From JAGQNP01 sp038257245 (GTDB lineage: Bacteria > Patescibacteriota > Saccharimonadia > Saccharimonadales > JACQNP01): a stretch of 64,000 bases of DNA. Both the position numbers and the translations under genes were made by a program. This document shows positions 17,758-26,507 of the stretch, piece after piece. The DNA is taken from the NCBI GenBank assembly GCA_038257245.1, contig JBBSJL010000002.1:36141-100140 (forward strand). The letters are read 5' to 3'. Below the pieces are notes generated by a model. It was not told the DNA's origin. It was given only the letters and a program-made list of their open reading frames with translations, and ran no database searches. Position 1 is the first letter of the stretch. Every line of letters begins with the position of its first letter.

Positions 17758-18741
17758 ATGACTATATCGGAAGCTATAAGGGGAATCGAATCGATGATGC
17801 CTGGACAACAACACAGGCACCTAGAGCTTGTACCCGATATAACACCCACTGACGAAGTGGGTGTTTTTATGTCTACCGAAAAAATACGTAGCGCCGCTTT
17901 TATAGCAAAAACCTGCGTTCCTTATACTCTAGAGATTCCAGATCAAGTGCTAGACCCAACCCCATTAGTTATTATTAATGGTTACGCTGGTAAAAAATTT
18001 GGCTACGACAGATTACGATCTCAAGTAGCCCGGCTTGGTAAACCGGCTATTTCTCTCAATCCTCCCCGGTCACAGGGATTAGTTGCAAGTCTTGACCCTA
18101 ACGGGTTTATTCATCCTGAAGAACTGCAGAGTCAGGCTGTTTGGGGCGTAATGCGTGATGTACAAAAACAGCATGATCACGATAAGCGAATTGATATTGC
18201 AGAGTTTGACTTAGCTGGCCACTCCATGGGGGGGTTTGTCGCTACAGCACTTGCAAGACACAAACCCGAATCTGTTAAATCAATAACCTACGTGGAGTCT
18301 GTCGGTTTGGAAGATCATAGCCTAGCAGAGTTTAGGCCTCGTGCTGTATTGTTCTTTTTGAATGAACTAATTCCCGCCCTTGTGAACAATGATATCCAGA
18401 TTGACAAGGGAAAGTTACACGCAATCAAGTCAGAGCTACATTATATCTTTCACAACCCCCTTCGCACCATAGCTGAGGGTGTGGCTGTGGCTAATTGCAA
18501 TATAAGAGAGGATGTTAGGTACCTTAAGCAAACCCACGGCATCGGTACTGCACTCGTGTTAGGGAGCAACGATGAGCTAATTCCTCCTGATGAAACTATT
18601 CGATTATCCTCCCATTTATTCGATTATCAGCATATAATTGAGGGTGGTCATCTGTTGCCAATAACGCAACCAGAGATAGTCGCCGCATCAATTTTTGAGT
18701 TGATAGATCGCATGAACAATGCCCGCGAAATTGCCTCTTAA
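17758..18741 (+). CDS. Alpha/beta hydrolase
   Basis: A 327-residue hydrolase of unknown substrate. The catalytic triad is visible: nucleophile Ser in GHSMGG (near residue 156), Asp in LGSNDELIPP (near 271) and His in EGGHLLP (near 295). No signal peptide is seen. ATG 17758 is preceded by AGGAAAC and a strong promoter. A second in-frame ATG at 17869 follows directly on a terminator-like hairpin inside the reading frame, so the first 37 residues may be a leader peptide and the enzyme may begin MSTEKIRS. The core fold needs only the later part. Confidence 0.85.
   Translation: MTISEAIRGIESMMPGQQHRHLELVPDITPTDEVGVFMSTEKIRSAAFIAKTCVPYTLEIPDQVLDPTPLVIINGYAGKKFGYDRLRSQVARLGKPAISLNPPRSQGLVASLDPNGFIHPEELQSQAVWGVMRDVQKQHDHDKRIDIAEFDLAGHSMGGFVATALARHKPESVKSITYVESVGLEDHSLAEFRPRAVLFFLNELIPALVNNDIQIDKGKLHAIKSELHYIFHNPLRTIAEGVAVANCNIREDVRYLKQTHGIGTALVLGSNDELIPPDETIRLSSHLFDYQHIIEGGHLLPITQPEIVAASIFELIDRMNNAREIAS
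17841..17868 (+). terminator. Terminator-like hairpin inside the hydrolase leader/N-terminal coding region
   Basis: AACACCCACT and AGTGGGTGTT form a perfect 10-bp stem with a 5-base loop; the run continues to five T (17864-17868) and then ATG 17869. It lies about 100 bases after the predicted transcription start. Upstream, GCCTG...CAGGC (17800-17819) could form a second small hairpin. It could be an attenuator, or a coincidence of coding sequence. Confidence 0.6.
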
Positions 18742-18816
18742 GACTTGTCGATAAAACTCTTTCGTGCCAACTAAAGTTCAATAACCTTAATTGATTATTC
18801 CAGAGATATTATTTCT

Positions 18817-20781
18817 CTAGATTTTAGATTTTATGTCGACAATTATGTCACGCAGTTCGGCGGCTTTTTCAAATTCCAGGTTTGCCGAAGCTAATTCCAT
18901 TTGTGCCGATAAATCCTTGATCAGATGTTTGTATTCGTCTTTGGGTATTTTCTTGAGATCTAGTTTGGCGCGTTTAGCTTCTTCTGGTAGATCTGGACGC
19001 ATGCCCTTTTCTACGGCTTTGGCTATTCCTGTTGGTGTTATATTGTTATCTTTGTTGTATTTTTCCTGAACAACTCTGCGACGATCAGTTTCATCAATTG
19101 TACGTTGCATACTACCAGTAATTCTGCCAGCATACATAACTACTCTTCCTTCTTCATGGCGAGCAGCCCGTCCAACCGTTTGTATCAATGCTTGTACGCT
19201 GCGTAAAAAACCTTCTTTATCGGCATCAAGTATCGCTACTAAACTAACTTCAGGTAAATCAAGACCTTCCCTCAACAGATTAATTCCTACTACTACATCG
19301 TAAACACCCAAGCGTAAGTCTCTTAATATATCCGTCCTGTCTAGCGTATCTACATCACTGTGCAAGTACGTAACCTTAATTCCGATGTCTTTAAGGTAAT
19401 CCGTAAGGTCTTCAGACATGCGTTTGGTTAGAGTAGTTACCAACACCCTTTGGCGTTTTGCTACTGTTGAGCGAATTTCCGCAATCAAGTCATCGATCTG
19501 ACCCTCAATAGGACGTACCTCGATAACTGGATCAAGCAAACCGGTAGGACGAATAACTTGCTGAGAGGGCGCAGAGCTACGCGATAACTCATATTCGGCT
19601 GGGGTAGCACTGACATAGATTGTTTGATTGATATGTTTCTCAAACTCGGTAAATGTCAGTGGCCGGTTGTCTAAAGCACTTGGCAAACGAAACCCGTGTT
19701 CTACAAGAACTTCCTTCCTAGCTCTATCTCCGTTATACATACCTCGAATTTGCGGCATTGTCATGTGTGATTCATCAACAAACATCAAATAATCATCCGG
19801 AAAGTAGTCAAGCAAAGTTGCTGGCTGTTCGCCGGGTTCACGGTTGGTCAGATAGCGACTGTAGTTTTCGATACCCTTAACAAAACCCGTTTCTTCTAAC
19901 ATTTCTAAATCAAATCTGGTCCGTTGTTGTAATCTTTGGGCTTCTAATAGCTTGTCTGTTTTCTTGTAGAATTTTAGTCTTTGGTCTAGCTCAGATTCTA
20001 TCTGCCCTAATGCGGATTTTAGTTTATCAGCAGGTGTTACGTAGTGGCTGCTTGGGTAAACCTTTAAACTATCTAATTTTTTGAGAATTTCACCAGTCAA
20101 AGGATCTAACTGCGTAATACGCTCTATTTCGTCACCAAACAATTCAATTCTATAAGCTAATTCCTCTCCTGCTGGGAAAACATCAATAACATCTCCACGT
20201 ACTCGAAAAACGCCTCGGTGAAAATCCACATCGTTGCGCTGATATTGGATGTCGGTCAATTGCCGAAGAAGCTTATCTCTAACCCGCCGCTCACCGGTTC
20301 TGACCTTAACAGCCATGTTGTCATAGTCCTCGACTGAACCTATGCCATATATACAGCTCACGCTAGCCACGATTATTACATCGCGCCTAGACAGTAGAGA
20401 ATCCGTGGCGGCATGTCGCATACGATCTATCTCTTCATTGATTTGGCTATCCTTCTCTATATACGTATCACTTCGTGGAATATAGGCCTCTGGCTGATAA
20501 TAATCGAAATAGCTGACAAAATAATGTACAGCATTGTCTGGAAAAAACCGTTTAAACTCGCTATACAGCTGGGCTGCAAGTGTTTTGTTATGGCTAATTA
20601 TCAGTGTGGGTTTTTGAGTTTGCTGGATAACGTTGGCCATAGTGAAGGTTTTACCTGAACCTGTAACACCTAGTAGTGTCTGCTCGTGTTGACCAGACTT
20701 AACATTTTCTACTAGATCTTGGATAGCCGAAGGCTGATCTCCGGTTGGCTTAAAACTACTCGTTAGCTTGAACTTGGTCAT
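18817..20781 (-). CDS. uvrB: Excinuclease ABC subunit B
   Basis: DNA-damage recognition helicase-like subunit of nucleotide excision repair, 654 residues. Walker A GVTGSGKTFTMAN, the beta-hairpin region with FVSYFDYYQPEAYIP, helicase motif II DESHMT, motif VI QTIGRAARH in the variant QTVGRAARHEEGRV, and a C-terminal UVR motif (DLSAQMELASANLEFEKAAELRD) that binds UvrC are all present. TACAAT ends 6 bases before ATG 20781, so the mRNA is probably leaderless. uvrA and uvrC are not in the window. Confidence 0.98.
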   Translation of the reverse strand: MTKFKLTSSFKPTGDQPSAIQDLVENVKSGQHEQTLLGVTGSGKTFTMANVIQQTQKPTLIISHNKTLAAQLYSEFKRFFPDNAVHYFVSYFDYYQPEAYIPRSDTYIEKDSQINEEIDRMRHAATDSLLSRRDVIIVASVSCIYGIGSVEDYDNMAVKVRTGERRVRDKLLRQLTDIQYQRNDVDFHRGVFRVRGDVIDVFPAGEELAYRIELFGDEIERITQLDPLTGEILKKLDSLKVYPSSHYVTPADKLKSALGQIESELDQRLKFYKKTDKLLEAQRLQQRTRFDLEMLEETGFVKGIENYSRYLTNREPGEQPATLLDYFPDDYLMFVDESHMTMPQIRGMYNGDRARKEVLVEHGFRLPSALDNRPLTFTEFEKHINQTIYVSATPAEYELSRSSAPSQQVIRPTGLLDPVIEVRPIEGQIDDLIAEIRSTVAKRQRVLVTTLTKRMSEDLTDYLKDIGIKVTYLHSDVDTLDRTDILRDLRLGVYDVVVGINLLREGLDLPEVSLVAILDADKEGFLRSVQALIQTVGRAARHEEGRVVMYAGRITGSMQRTIDETDRRRVVQEKYNKDNNITPTGIAKAVEKGMRPDLPEEAKRAKLDLKKIPKDEYKHLIKDLSAQMELASANLEFEKAAELRDIIVDIKSKI

Positions 20782-20787
20782 CCTCTA

Positions 20788-20796
20788 ATTGTAGCA
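20788..20796 (-). promoter_or_regulatory. Extended -10 promoter, leaderless, for uvrB
   Basis: Minus strand TGC-TACAAT, then TAGAGG, then ATG. The GAGG touches the ATG and cannot serve as a normal ribosome site. No obvious LexA-type box is seen. Confidence 0.62.
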
Positions 20797-20800
20797 AGTT

Positions 20801-21439
20801 TTAACCTTTTCGATCTTTTGACTTTCGAATCGGACGTCCATATTCATCACAATCATCGTTCAAATACCAACAAGCCGCTAAAATACTCGTATCAATATCC
20901 GAGAATTCCTCTTCTAATCTTTTGACTACCTTAGCGACCAGTTTTTCAGGATTGTCATCATAAATAACATTCTTTTTATTTACAGCCTCTAGATTTTTCA
21001 TCAAATATTCTATCATGTCAGCCGTCCCACCACTACCCGTCAAAATCCCACAAATGGTGTTGCTTTCCAGTGCAGTAGTAAATTCATGCAAACTGCCCAT
21101 TCGGCCACCAACCGTAATCACAGCATCACTAGACAGGACAAGATAGGCATCTCTACCAACGTAATTTAAACCAGTATAATTAACAAAATCAAATATACCG
21201 ATTGGCAGTCTGTACTTATATACATGTTCTTTTAGTGTAGAGGCAGGTGAAAAACCAATACTAAGACCACCCTCTAGCTTTGCTGCTCTGGCAGCATAAT
21301 AAGGCAGCCCAACTGTAGCGCCTGTGGTAATAATATGACCTGATTTTGCTATTGCTGCACCAATTCTTTCAGCCAACTCCTTGTCTGCTTCAACAGTTTT
21401 ACCAGCAGCTGCACCAGACACACAAATTGAATAATTCAT
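20801..21439 (-). CDS. LOG-family (SLOG superfamily) Rossmann protein
   Basis: A 212-residue protein with the LOG-type layout: ISGAAAGK-like first turn, ITTGATVGLPYYAARAAK, and GGRMGSLHEFTTAL, which occupies the place of the PGGxGTxxE phosphate-binding motif. LOG proteins hydrolyse cytokinin-type nucleotides; more distant SLOG members sense nucleotides. The motif here departs from the catalytic consensus, so function is open. A TATACT box and AAGAGGAAA lie upstream of ATG 21439. It lies upstream of uvrB in the same direction. Confidence 0.8.
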   Translation of the reverse strand: MNYSICVSGAAAGKTVEADKELAERIGAAIAKSGHIITTGATVGLPYYAARAAKLEGGLSIGFSPASTLKEHVYKYRLPIGIFDFVNYTGLNYVGRDAYLVLSSDAVITVGGRMGSLHEFTTALESNTICGILTGSGGTADMIEYLMKNLEAVNKKNVIYDDNPEKLVAKVVKRLEEEFSDIDTSILAACWYLNDDCDEYGRPIRKSKDRKG

Positions 21440-21486
21440 ACTCTTTATTTATTTCCTCTTATGTTTATAGTATACACGATCACCAT

Positions 21487-22716
21487 CTACAGCATAATAG
21501 GTTCACTCGACTGATGTTCAATCTGTAAATTAACTTGCGATCTTAGGCCTGAATATCTTAGATACCTCATGAATAATTCGTTCCACAAACTGTCTTTCAT
21601 ATGTCCATTAAAATGATCGCCGTAAGGTGTTTTATTGATATAATTTGCAGCCATGTCCATTAGATTAAAGCTAATTTGTCTACCGTCCTCTAGAACGCCA
21701 ACGTAGTCCATATCGTGCCAAAAATGTAGTGCTGGCTCAATTTTGAATAATATCTCCTCGGCCTTACGCCAGAACAAATCTTCTGGTTGTAAATGCGGTT
21801 CGAAAAATTCAGGATGGTCAGTATTATGTGATCCATAATACTGGTGTAGAACTCGCCAATGTACATGTTGGCCAGCCATTTGAACATGACGCGCCGGGTC
21901 ATCAATAATAGTTCTTACAAGAGTGTGGCCAAAGCCAGCCCTGACCTGATGATGCTTAAAGTAGGTACTGTAAGTTCTAATTTCATTTAAGTAATAAAGA
22001 ATTCTAGGTATAAGTGCGATGGATATCCCCGTAAGGTCATTAACTGGTAGTGGCAATATTGCAACTACCCCCATTTCCTTGAGGTGAGTAATGTTTTGGT
22101 TATGGCTCCTAGCATAAGTAAGTGACTTTCCACCCCACTTTTTACCATCTAATAACAGTAAGTTAGCTTGCCTATTCTCAAAATCTGATGGCTCTAGCCT
22201 TATATATTTTTCTATGAATGCCCTTTGCCATTTACCAGTTTCTAAAATACGAATTCCTACCATAATTTCATCTATTGATTCACGCTTCAACATTGAATCA
22301 ATAGATCTGTATCCTAACTGTTTCATAACATTTTTGGGGGGTGTAGCTTTCAGGAGAGATTTGGCAACGCTGTGTTTAAGTCCCCAGACAGTTTTAGGGA
22401 TATTTATTGTATCGATCAATTTCTTAATGCGTGGCAGTAAATCTGCTACGTCACTAGGATTACTCCCACCCATTCTCTTAACTAAAAATCTGTCGTGAAG
22501 CCCTATTAACCCTAGAAGAGCACTATAGAGTTCTTCACCTGTCGTATCGTCTGGATCAAGCCCCAAAGCTCGCATACGAGTGTATACTTTTGAGCTTACT
22601 TCCGTAGCAAGGCGTATATCAACACTAGGATTGCCACTCGCTGATTCAAGCTGTTGAACCATGAGAGCAAAAAGTTGATCCGAAACCCCCACCAGTTGGG
22701 ACAACGATTTAGACAT
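21487..22716 (-). CDS. Hypothetical protein, 409 aa, His-rich C-terminal half
   Basis: I do not recognise this 409-residue protein. It has no signal peptide or clear membrane helix. The N-terminal 110 residues look helical. The second half is rich in His, Trp and Tyr, with clusters such as FKHHQVRAGFGHTLVRT, HVQMAGQHVHWRVLHQYYG, HNTDHPEFFEPH and FWHDMDYVG, which could bind metal. I chose ATG 22716 because AAGG lies 5 bases upstream; an earlier in-frame ATG at 22731 has no such site. It diverges from the PgsA-like gene across an 85-base region. Confidence 0.8.
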   Translation of the reverse strand: MSKSLSQLVGVSDQLFALMVQQLESASGNPSVDIRLATEVSSKVYTRMRALGLDPDDTTGEELYSALLGLIGLHDRFLVKRMGGSNPSDVADLLPRIKKLIDTINIPKTVWGLKHSVAKSLLKATPPKNVMKQLGYRSIDSMLKRESIDEIMVGIRILETGKWQRAFIEKYIRLEPSDFENRQANLLLLDGKKWGGKSLTYARSHNQNITHLKEMGVVAILPLPVNDLTGISIALIPRILYYLNEIRTYSTYFKHHQVRAGFGHTLVRTIIDDPARHVQMAGQHVHWRVLHQYYGSHNTDHPEFFEPHLQPEDLFWRKAEEILFKIEPALHFWHDMDYVGVLEDGRQISFNLMDMAANYINKTPYGDHFNGHMKDSLWNELFMRYLRYSGLRSQVNLQIEHQSSEPIML

Positions 22717-22801
22717 AATTACCTTAAGCATACCACTCTAATGACATAAGGGTAAAGCTTATGCTTGCTAAATTACTGAGATAGTTTTACATTTAGTCAA
22801 T

Positions 22802-23533
22802 ATGTCAGAAGCAGTAACAGGTAGTGAATTAGTTTTAGTAACTCCAGGCAAAGAGTATCTTGACCAACTCATGGGCCAAAGACTAAGAGATAGGGCAGAT
22901 AGAAAAACAGCTTTTCGGAGCAATTTTTCTCCAATTTTAGGTATGAGCGTGGCTATGGATAACGGCGAGCACCCGCTTCATGCAATTACAAATACTGGGG
23001 TTACAGCTTATATGGAATGGACAGATTTTACTGATGGACATGATGCGAGAGTTGGAGCAGAGCTGCTAGGAGAAGAACCTACTGTTGAAGGCGGTGAAGC
23101 TGATCAAAAAGCAGATAAGAGAAAATTTTACTCTCAAATCACTGGACTAGCCATGCGTTATTTAATCCAGGATAGAAATTTAAAACAGGGTTTATTAATT
23201 GCCGGTAATGGGGTAGTGCAAGGATTTAGAGATATTGAAATGCAAAAAGCAAGAGATGCTGCAATCGAAGAAGGTATTCCTGCAAATGCACGAAATATTG
23301 GCAAATATAAGACAGTGACGAATGGACTTGCCCTTGGTTTGCACACGCTTGCACCTGCGTTACCTGAAAAGATCCAACCATTAGCAAAAAAAACTGGCAA
23401 TATACTGCTCGGTGCTGGATCAGCCCTAAGTTTAGCTGGCCTTATCGATATGAAACTACATATTTCAAAATCTAAGGGTACCGAAGCTGCAGAAGTAAAT
23501 AACTGCCCCGACTTCTTTGAACAAATATCTTAG
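22802..23533 (+). CDS. Divergent CDP-alcohol phosphatidyltransferase-like protein (PgsA-related)
   Basis: A 243-residue protein. The signature of CDP-alcohol phosphotransferases, D-G-x2-A-R ... G-x3-D-x3-D, is present as DGHDAR (78-83) and G97-D101-D105, but the spacer between them is 13 instead of 8 residues. Downstream, RDIEMQKAR and NIGKYKTVTNG match the later conserved parts of PgsA. These enzymes join a CDP-diacylglycerol to an alcohol at the membrane. The usual six hydrophobic helices are weak here, so activity is uncertain. Its stop interlocks with the convergent kinase gene. Confidence 0.65.
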   Translation: MSEAVTGSELVLVTPGKEYLDQLMGQRLRDRADRKTAFRSNFSPILGMSVAMDNGEHPLHAITNTGVTAYMEWTDFTDGHDARVGAELLGEEPTVEGGEADQKADKRKFYSQITGLAMRYLIQDRNLKQGLLIAGNGVVQGFRDIEMQKARDAAIEEGIPANARNIGKYKTVTNGLALGLHTLAPALPEKIQPLAKKTGNILLGAGSALSLAGLIDMKLHISKSKGTEAAEVNNCPDFFEQIS

Positions 23534-24534
23534 AAAGTTTCTGGTTTGTACCATTCGGGTGAATTCTTGAGAAGCTCTTCTAGCTCAGATTCTTTCAGTA
23601 GCCCTGCTTGGGCACCAGCTTTTTGAACAACGTTCATAGAATTGATAGGTGCCCACTGAAGTGCCCCTTCGATTGTATTGCCTTTTATGAGTGCTGCAAC
23701 GAAAGTGCTTGCAAAAGCATCTCCAGCCCCTGTTCGTTCGTAAGGAGGGGCAGGGTCAGGATACGGTGGCATTTTGTACCTGTTTTGACCGTCGCTAGCA
23801 TATGCACCAGCTGGACCATCTGTTATACAAACTATCTTTGCGCCAGCCTGATGTAGTCGATCAAATAATTCATTAATATTATCGTAGTCACCATCGGTAA
23901 TCATCACGGCTTCTTCTCTATTAAGTACCAAAACTTCGGTTCTCTGATAGAGTTTTAGCAATCTATCAATACCCGCCTCTAGCTGAAAAGTACCGGGCTG
24001 GAGGGCAAGTTTAACTTCCGGATTATCGTCTAGCCATTCAATAACGTGATCGTGGTAAGAATCTAGAGAATTCTTACTTATTGAGCTAAAGTAAACCCAC
24101 TCTGGGACATCTGCCGCCCTAAAGCGAGGCCAATGATAGTCATATTCCTCATGCTTTATAAGTATGGTACGTTCTTCTTTGTACCAAAGTACATAGTGAT
24201 AATTGCTGATTTTTTTGGGGTTTACGTGTACAAACCGAGTATCTACACCCTTGTTGTTTAGAGAGTTGATGATGTCTCTACCGAATTGGTCACTTCCGAC
24301 GTTAGATATTAGCCCGCTCTCTATGCCCAATTTTTCAAAGCTTACAGCAGCGTTGGCTGCATTTCCAACACCCTCAATCACTTCTGCATTGTCAAACGGC
24401 ACCTTAGAACCAAAAGGCATAGCTAACCATTTGCCGTCTTCGTTTTCATAAGTATGCGCTCTATCATCTAATAATTTAATGAATGCATCGGTTACAACAT
24501 CTCCGATACAGAATACTTGCATTTTGTTACTCAT
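23530..24534 (-). CDS. PfkB-family sugar kinase
   Basis: A 334-residue ribokinase-fold kinase that phosphorylates a sugar or sugar phosphate with ATP. Motifs: CIGDVVTD at the N-terminus, EGVGNAANAAVSFEKLG, and the C-terminal anion-hole block RTGAGDAFASTFVAAL with catalytic Asp. The substrate cannot be read from sequence. It is the last gene of a seven-gene run with fba, both transketolase halves, rpe, rpiB and gap, so fructose, ribose or a fructose phosphate are candidates. It starts 70 bases after fba, with a possible own promoter region between them. Confidence 0.9.
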   Translation of the reverse strand: MSNKMQVFCIGDVVTDAFIKLLDDRAHTYENEDGKWLAMPFGSKVPFDNAEVIEGVGNAANAAVSFEKLGIESGLISNVGSDQFGRDIINSLNNKGVDTRFVHVNPKKISNYHYVLWYKEERTILIKHEEYDYHWPRFRAADVPEWVYFSSISKNSLDSYHDHVIEWLDDNPEVKLALQPGTFQLEAGIDRLLKLYQRTEVLVLNREEAVMITDGDYDNINELFDRLHQAGAKIVCITDGPAGAYASDGQNRYKMPPYPDPAPPYERTGAGDAFASTFVAALIKGNTIEGALQWAPINSMNVVQKAGAQAGLLKESELEELLKNSPEWYKPETF

Positions 24535-24604
24535 CCCACCACTCTTTCTTTATCATGCTTATGCTTTGTACCATTGTGTCATAATCATAAAAACTTTTCA
24601 AAGA

Positions 24605-25516
24605 TTATACTTGGGCCTTACCCGTAGCATTAAACAGATCGATTCTTTCTTCTACGACGAGTTGGACCGCATTAATTACTTCGCCCATTAATTTAACTAC
24701 CGCATATTCATCTGGTTCATCTCGTAAAACTTTTTCCAGTGTCTGTCTGTAAGCCACCCTCATATCGCTGTTTATATTTATCTTACTTACTCCATTTTTG
24801 ACTGCAGACTGGAAATAATGACCTGGCGTTCCACTTCCACCGTGAAGTGATATATTACAATTCGTAGCAGCCCTTAGCTGTTTTAATAACTCAATGTTCA
24901 ACTTCTTTGGTACAGGGTATTTACCATGTAAATTACCGATAGCTGCGGCGTAGGTATCTATACCGGTAGCTTCAACAAATAACCGCATATCCTCTGGCGT
25001 ACTAAACGTCTTTTTTATTTCTTCGTAATCAATTTTTTCCTTGTGCAGGTTAGATGATCCACCAAAATAATGTGGCTCACTCTCTACTATTGCCCCTGTT
25101 AACCTAGCATATTCAACAACCTGGCGTGTTTCAGCAATAATTTCTTCCTGTGTAGCCTCCCTGCGTGCTTGGCTAATATCAATATGAATAAATTCGTAAC
25201 CAGCCTCTATCCCGGCGATTGCTCCTGCTACAGTTGGACAGTGATCAAGATTTATGTACATCTCTATACCTAGCTCTTCTTTGTAGTTATCAACCATGTC
25301 ACGAACATTCTCGAGCCCTAGAGCATCGACTTCACCTTGACTTACTTCCACCATTAACGGAGCTTGTTTAGCCGCAGCGGCCCTGGCAATCGCGATTAGC
25401 GTATCTTGATTGTCTATATTGAATGCACCCAGAGCATAGTGACCTTCACGTGAACGTCGCATTGAGTCTCGTGCATCCTGACAATTTTTACGCATTTGTT
25501 CTAACGATAAAGCCAT
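24605..25516 (-). CDS. fba: Class II fructose-bisphosphate aldolase
   Basis: Zn-dependent aldolase interconverting fructose-1,6-bisphosphate with glyceraldehyde-3-phosphate and dihydroxyacetone phosphate. The 303-residue protein has INLDHC (catalytic Asp and zinc His), ESEPHYFGG, AAIGNLHGKYP, LHGGSGTPGHYF and KININSDMRVAY. Tagatose-bisphosphate aldolase is a close relative and cannot be excluded. The ribosome site AGGTG lies 5 bases before ATG. It stands between the transketolase C-half and the kinase. Confidence 0.92.
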   Translation of the reverse strand: MALSLEQMRKNCQDARDSMRRSREGHYALGAFNIDNQDTLIAIARAAAAKQAPLMVEVSQGEVDALGLENVRDMVDNYKEELGIEMYINLDHCPTVAGAIAGIEAGYEFIHIDISQARREATQEEIIAETRQVVEYARLTGAIVESEPHYFGGSSNLHKEKIDYEEIKKTFSTPEDMRLFVEATGIDTYAAAIGNLHGKYPVPKKLNIELLKQLRAATNCNISLHGGSGTPGHYFQSAVKNGVSKININSDMRVAYRQTLEKVLRDEPDEYAVVKLMGEVINAVQLVVEERIDLFNATGKAQV

Positions 25517-25532
25517 ATTTCACCTATACTTT

Positions 25533-26507
25533 CTAATTTGACACCATATCATGTGCCGTTAATATTATATTCTTGGACGTCAAACCAAAATGTTCCAGTA
25601 GCTCATCTGGATTACCTGACTCGCCAAATCGATCTTTGATGCCAATTCGTTTAATAGGAACCGGGAACTCTTCGCCAAGCAATTCTGATATTGCCCCGCC
25701 AAGCCCCCCATTAATCTGAGCTTCTTCGATTGTTATAACCATTTTAGTTTTTTTTACGCTCTGCAATATTGTAACGGCATCCAGTGGTTTTATTGTTGGG
25801 CAATGTATTACTTCTGCATCGATTCCATCTTTAAACAATTTTTCAGCTGCTACCATAGCGTGATACGTCATAGTGCCAGTTGAAATTAGTGTTATGTCGT
25901 CACCTTTTGTATAAACATATGCTTGTCCTATTTCAAATGGGGTTTTTTGTGTAGTAAGAATCGGGGTTGCCTCTCTTGCAAGCCTAATATAGTTTGGGCG
26001 AGAATCATTTGACATTGCGATCGTCATTTTGTGTGCTTCTATACTGTCCCCAGGTGCCATAACTACCATATTAGGCAAGGATCTCATCAGGGCAATATCT
26101 TCGAGCATCTGATGGGTGGCACCATCCTTGCCTGTATAAAGGCCTGCGTGGGCACCAACAATTTTTACTGGTCTGTCATTAAGGCAAATCGTTGTTCTAA
26201 TTTGCTCCCAGTTACGCCCTGGACTAAATGCAGCATAGCTACTGACGAATGGTATTTTACCCATTGCCGCCAAGCCAGAACCAACGGTAACCAAATTCTG
26301 TTCCGCAACACCAACTTCTATAAATCGTTCAGGAAACTCACTAGCAAAGTGGCTAATTTGAGTCGAATCTGTCAAATCTGCACAAGCTGCCACTACTTGG
26401 TCGTTCAATCTTCCTGCTTCTAATAGTCCGGTTCCAAAACCTTTTCTATTAGGCTCTTTGGCAATATCCTTAGCCATAATATTATCAATCAGATGCAGAT
26501 TACTCAT
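25533..26507 (-). CDS. tkt: Transketolase, C-terminal half (PYR and C domains)
   Basis: A 324-residue protein with the pyrimidine-binding domain (FIEVGVAEQNLVTVGSGLA; the Glu that activates thiamine is in this block) and the C-terminal domain (VIHCPTIKPLDA). With the adjacent N-half it forms the complete enzyme that moves two-carbon units in the pentose-phosphate route. I chose ATG 26507 because AGGAG lies 6 bases upstream; the longer frame lacks a site. It overlaps the N-half gene by 8 bases, which supports coupled synthesis of the two subunits. Confidence 0.94.
   Translation of the reverse strand: MSNLHLIDNIMAKDIAKEPNRKGFGTGLLEAGRLNDQVVAACADLTDSTQISHFASEFPERFIEVGVAEQNLVTVGSGLAAMGKIPFVSSYAAFSPGRNWEQIRTTICLNDRPVKIVGAHAGLYTGKDGATHQMLEDIALMRSLPNMVVMAPGDSIEAHKMTIAMSNDSRPNYIRLAREATPILTTQKTPFEIGQAYVYTKGDDITLISTGTMTYHAMVAAEKLFKDGIDAEVIHCPTIKPLDAVTILQSVKKTKMVITIEEAQINGGLGGAISELLGEEFPVPIKRIGIKDRFGESGNPDELLEHFGLTSKNIILTAHDMVSN

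Noticed and set aside
18745..18830. Terminator between the hydrolase and uvrB (AGAGA...TCTCT)
   Set aside because: The stem is only five weak pairs and no T run follows on either strand.
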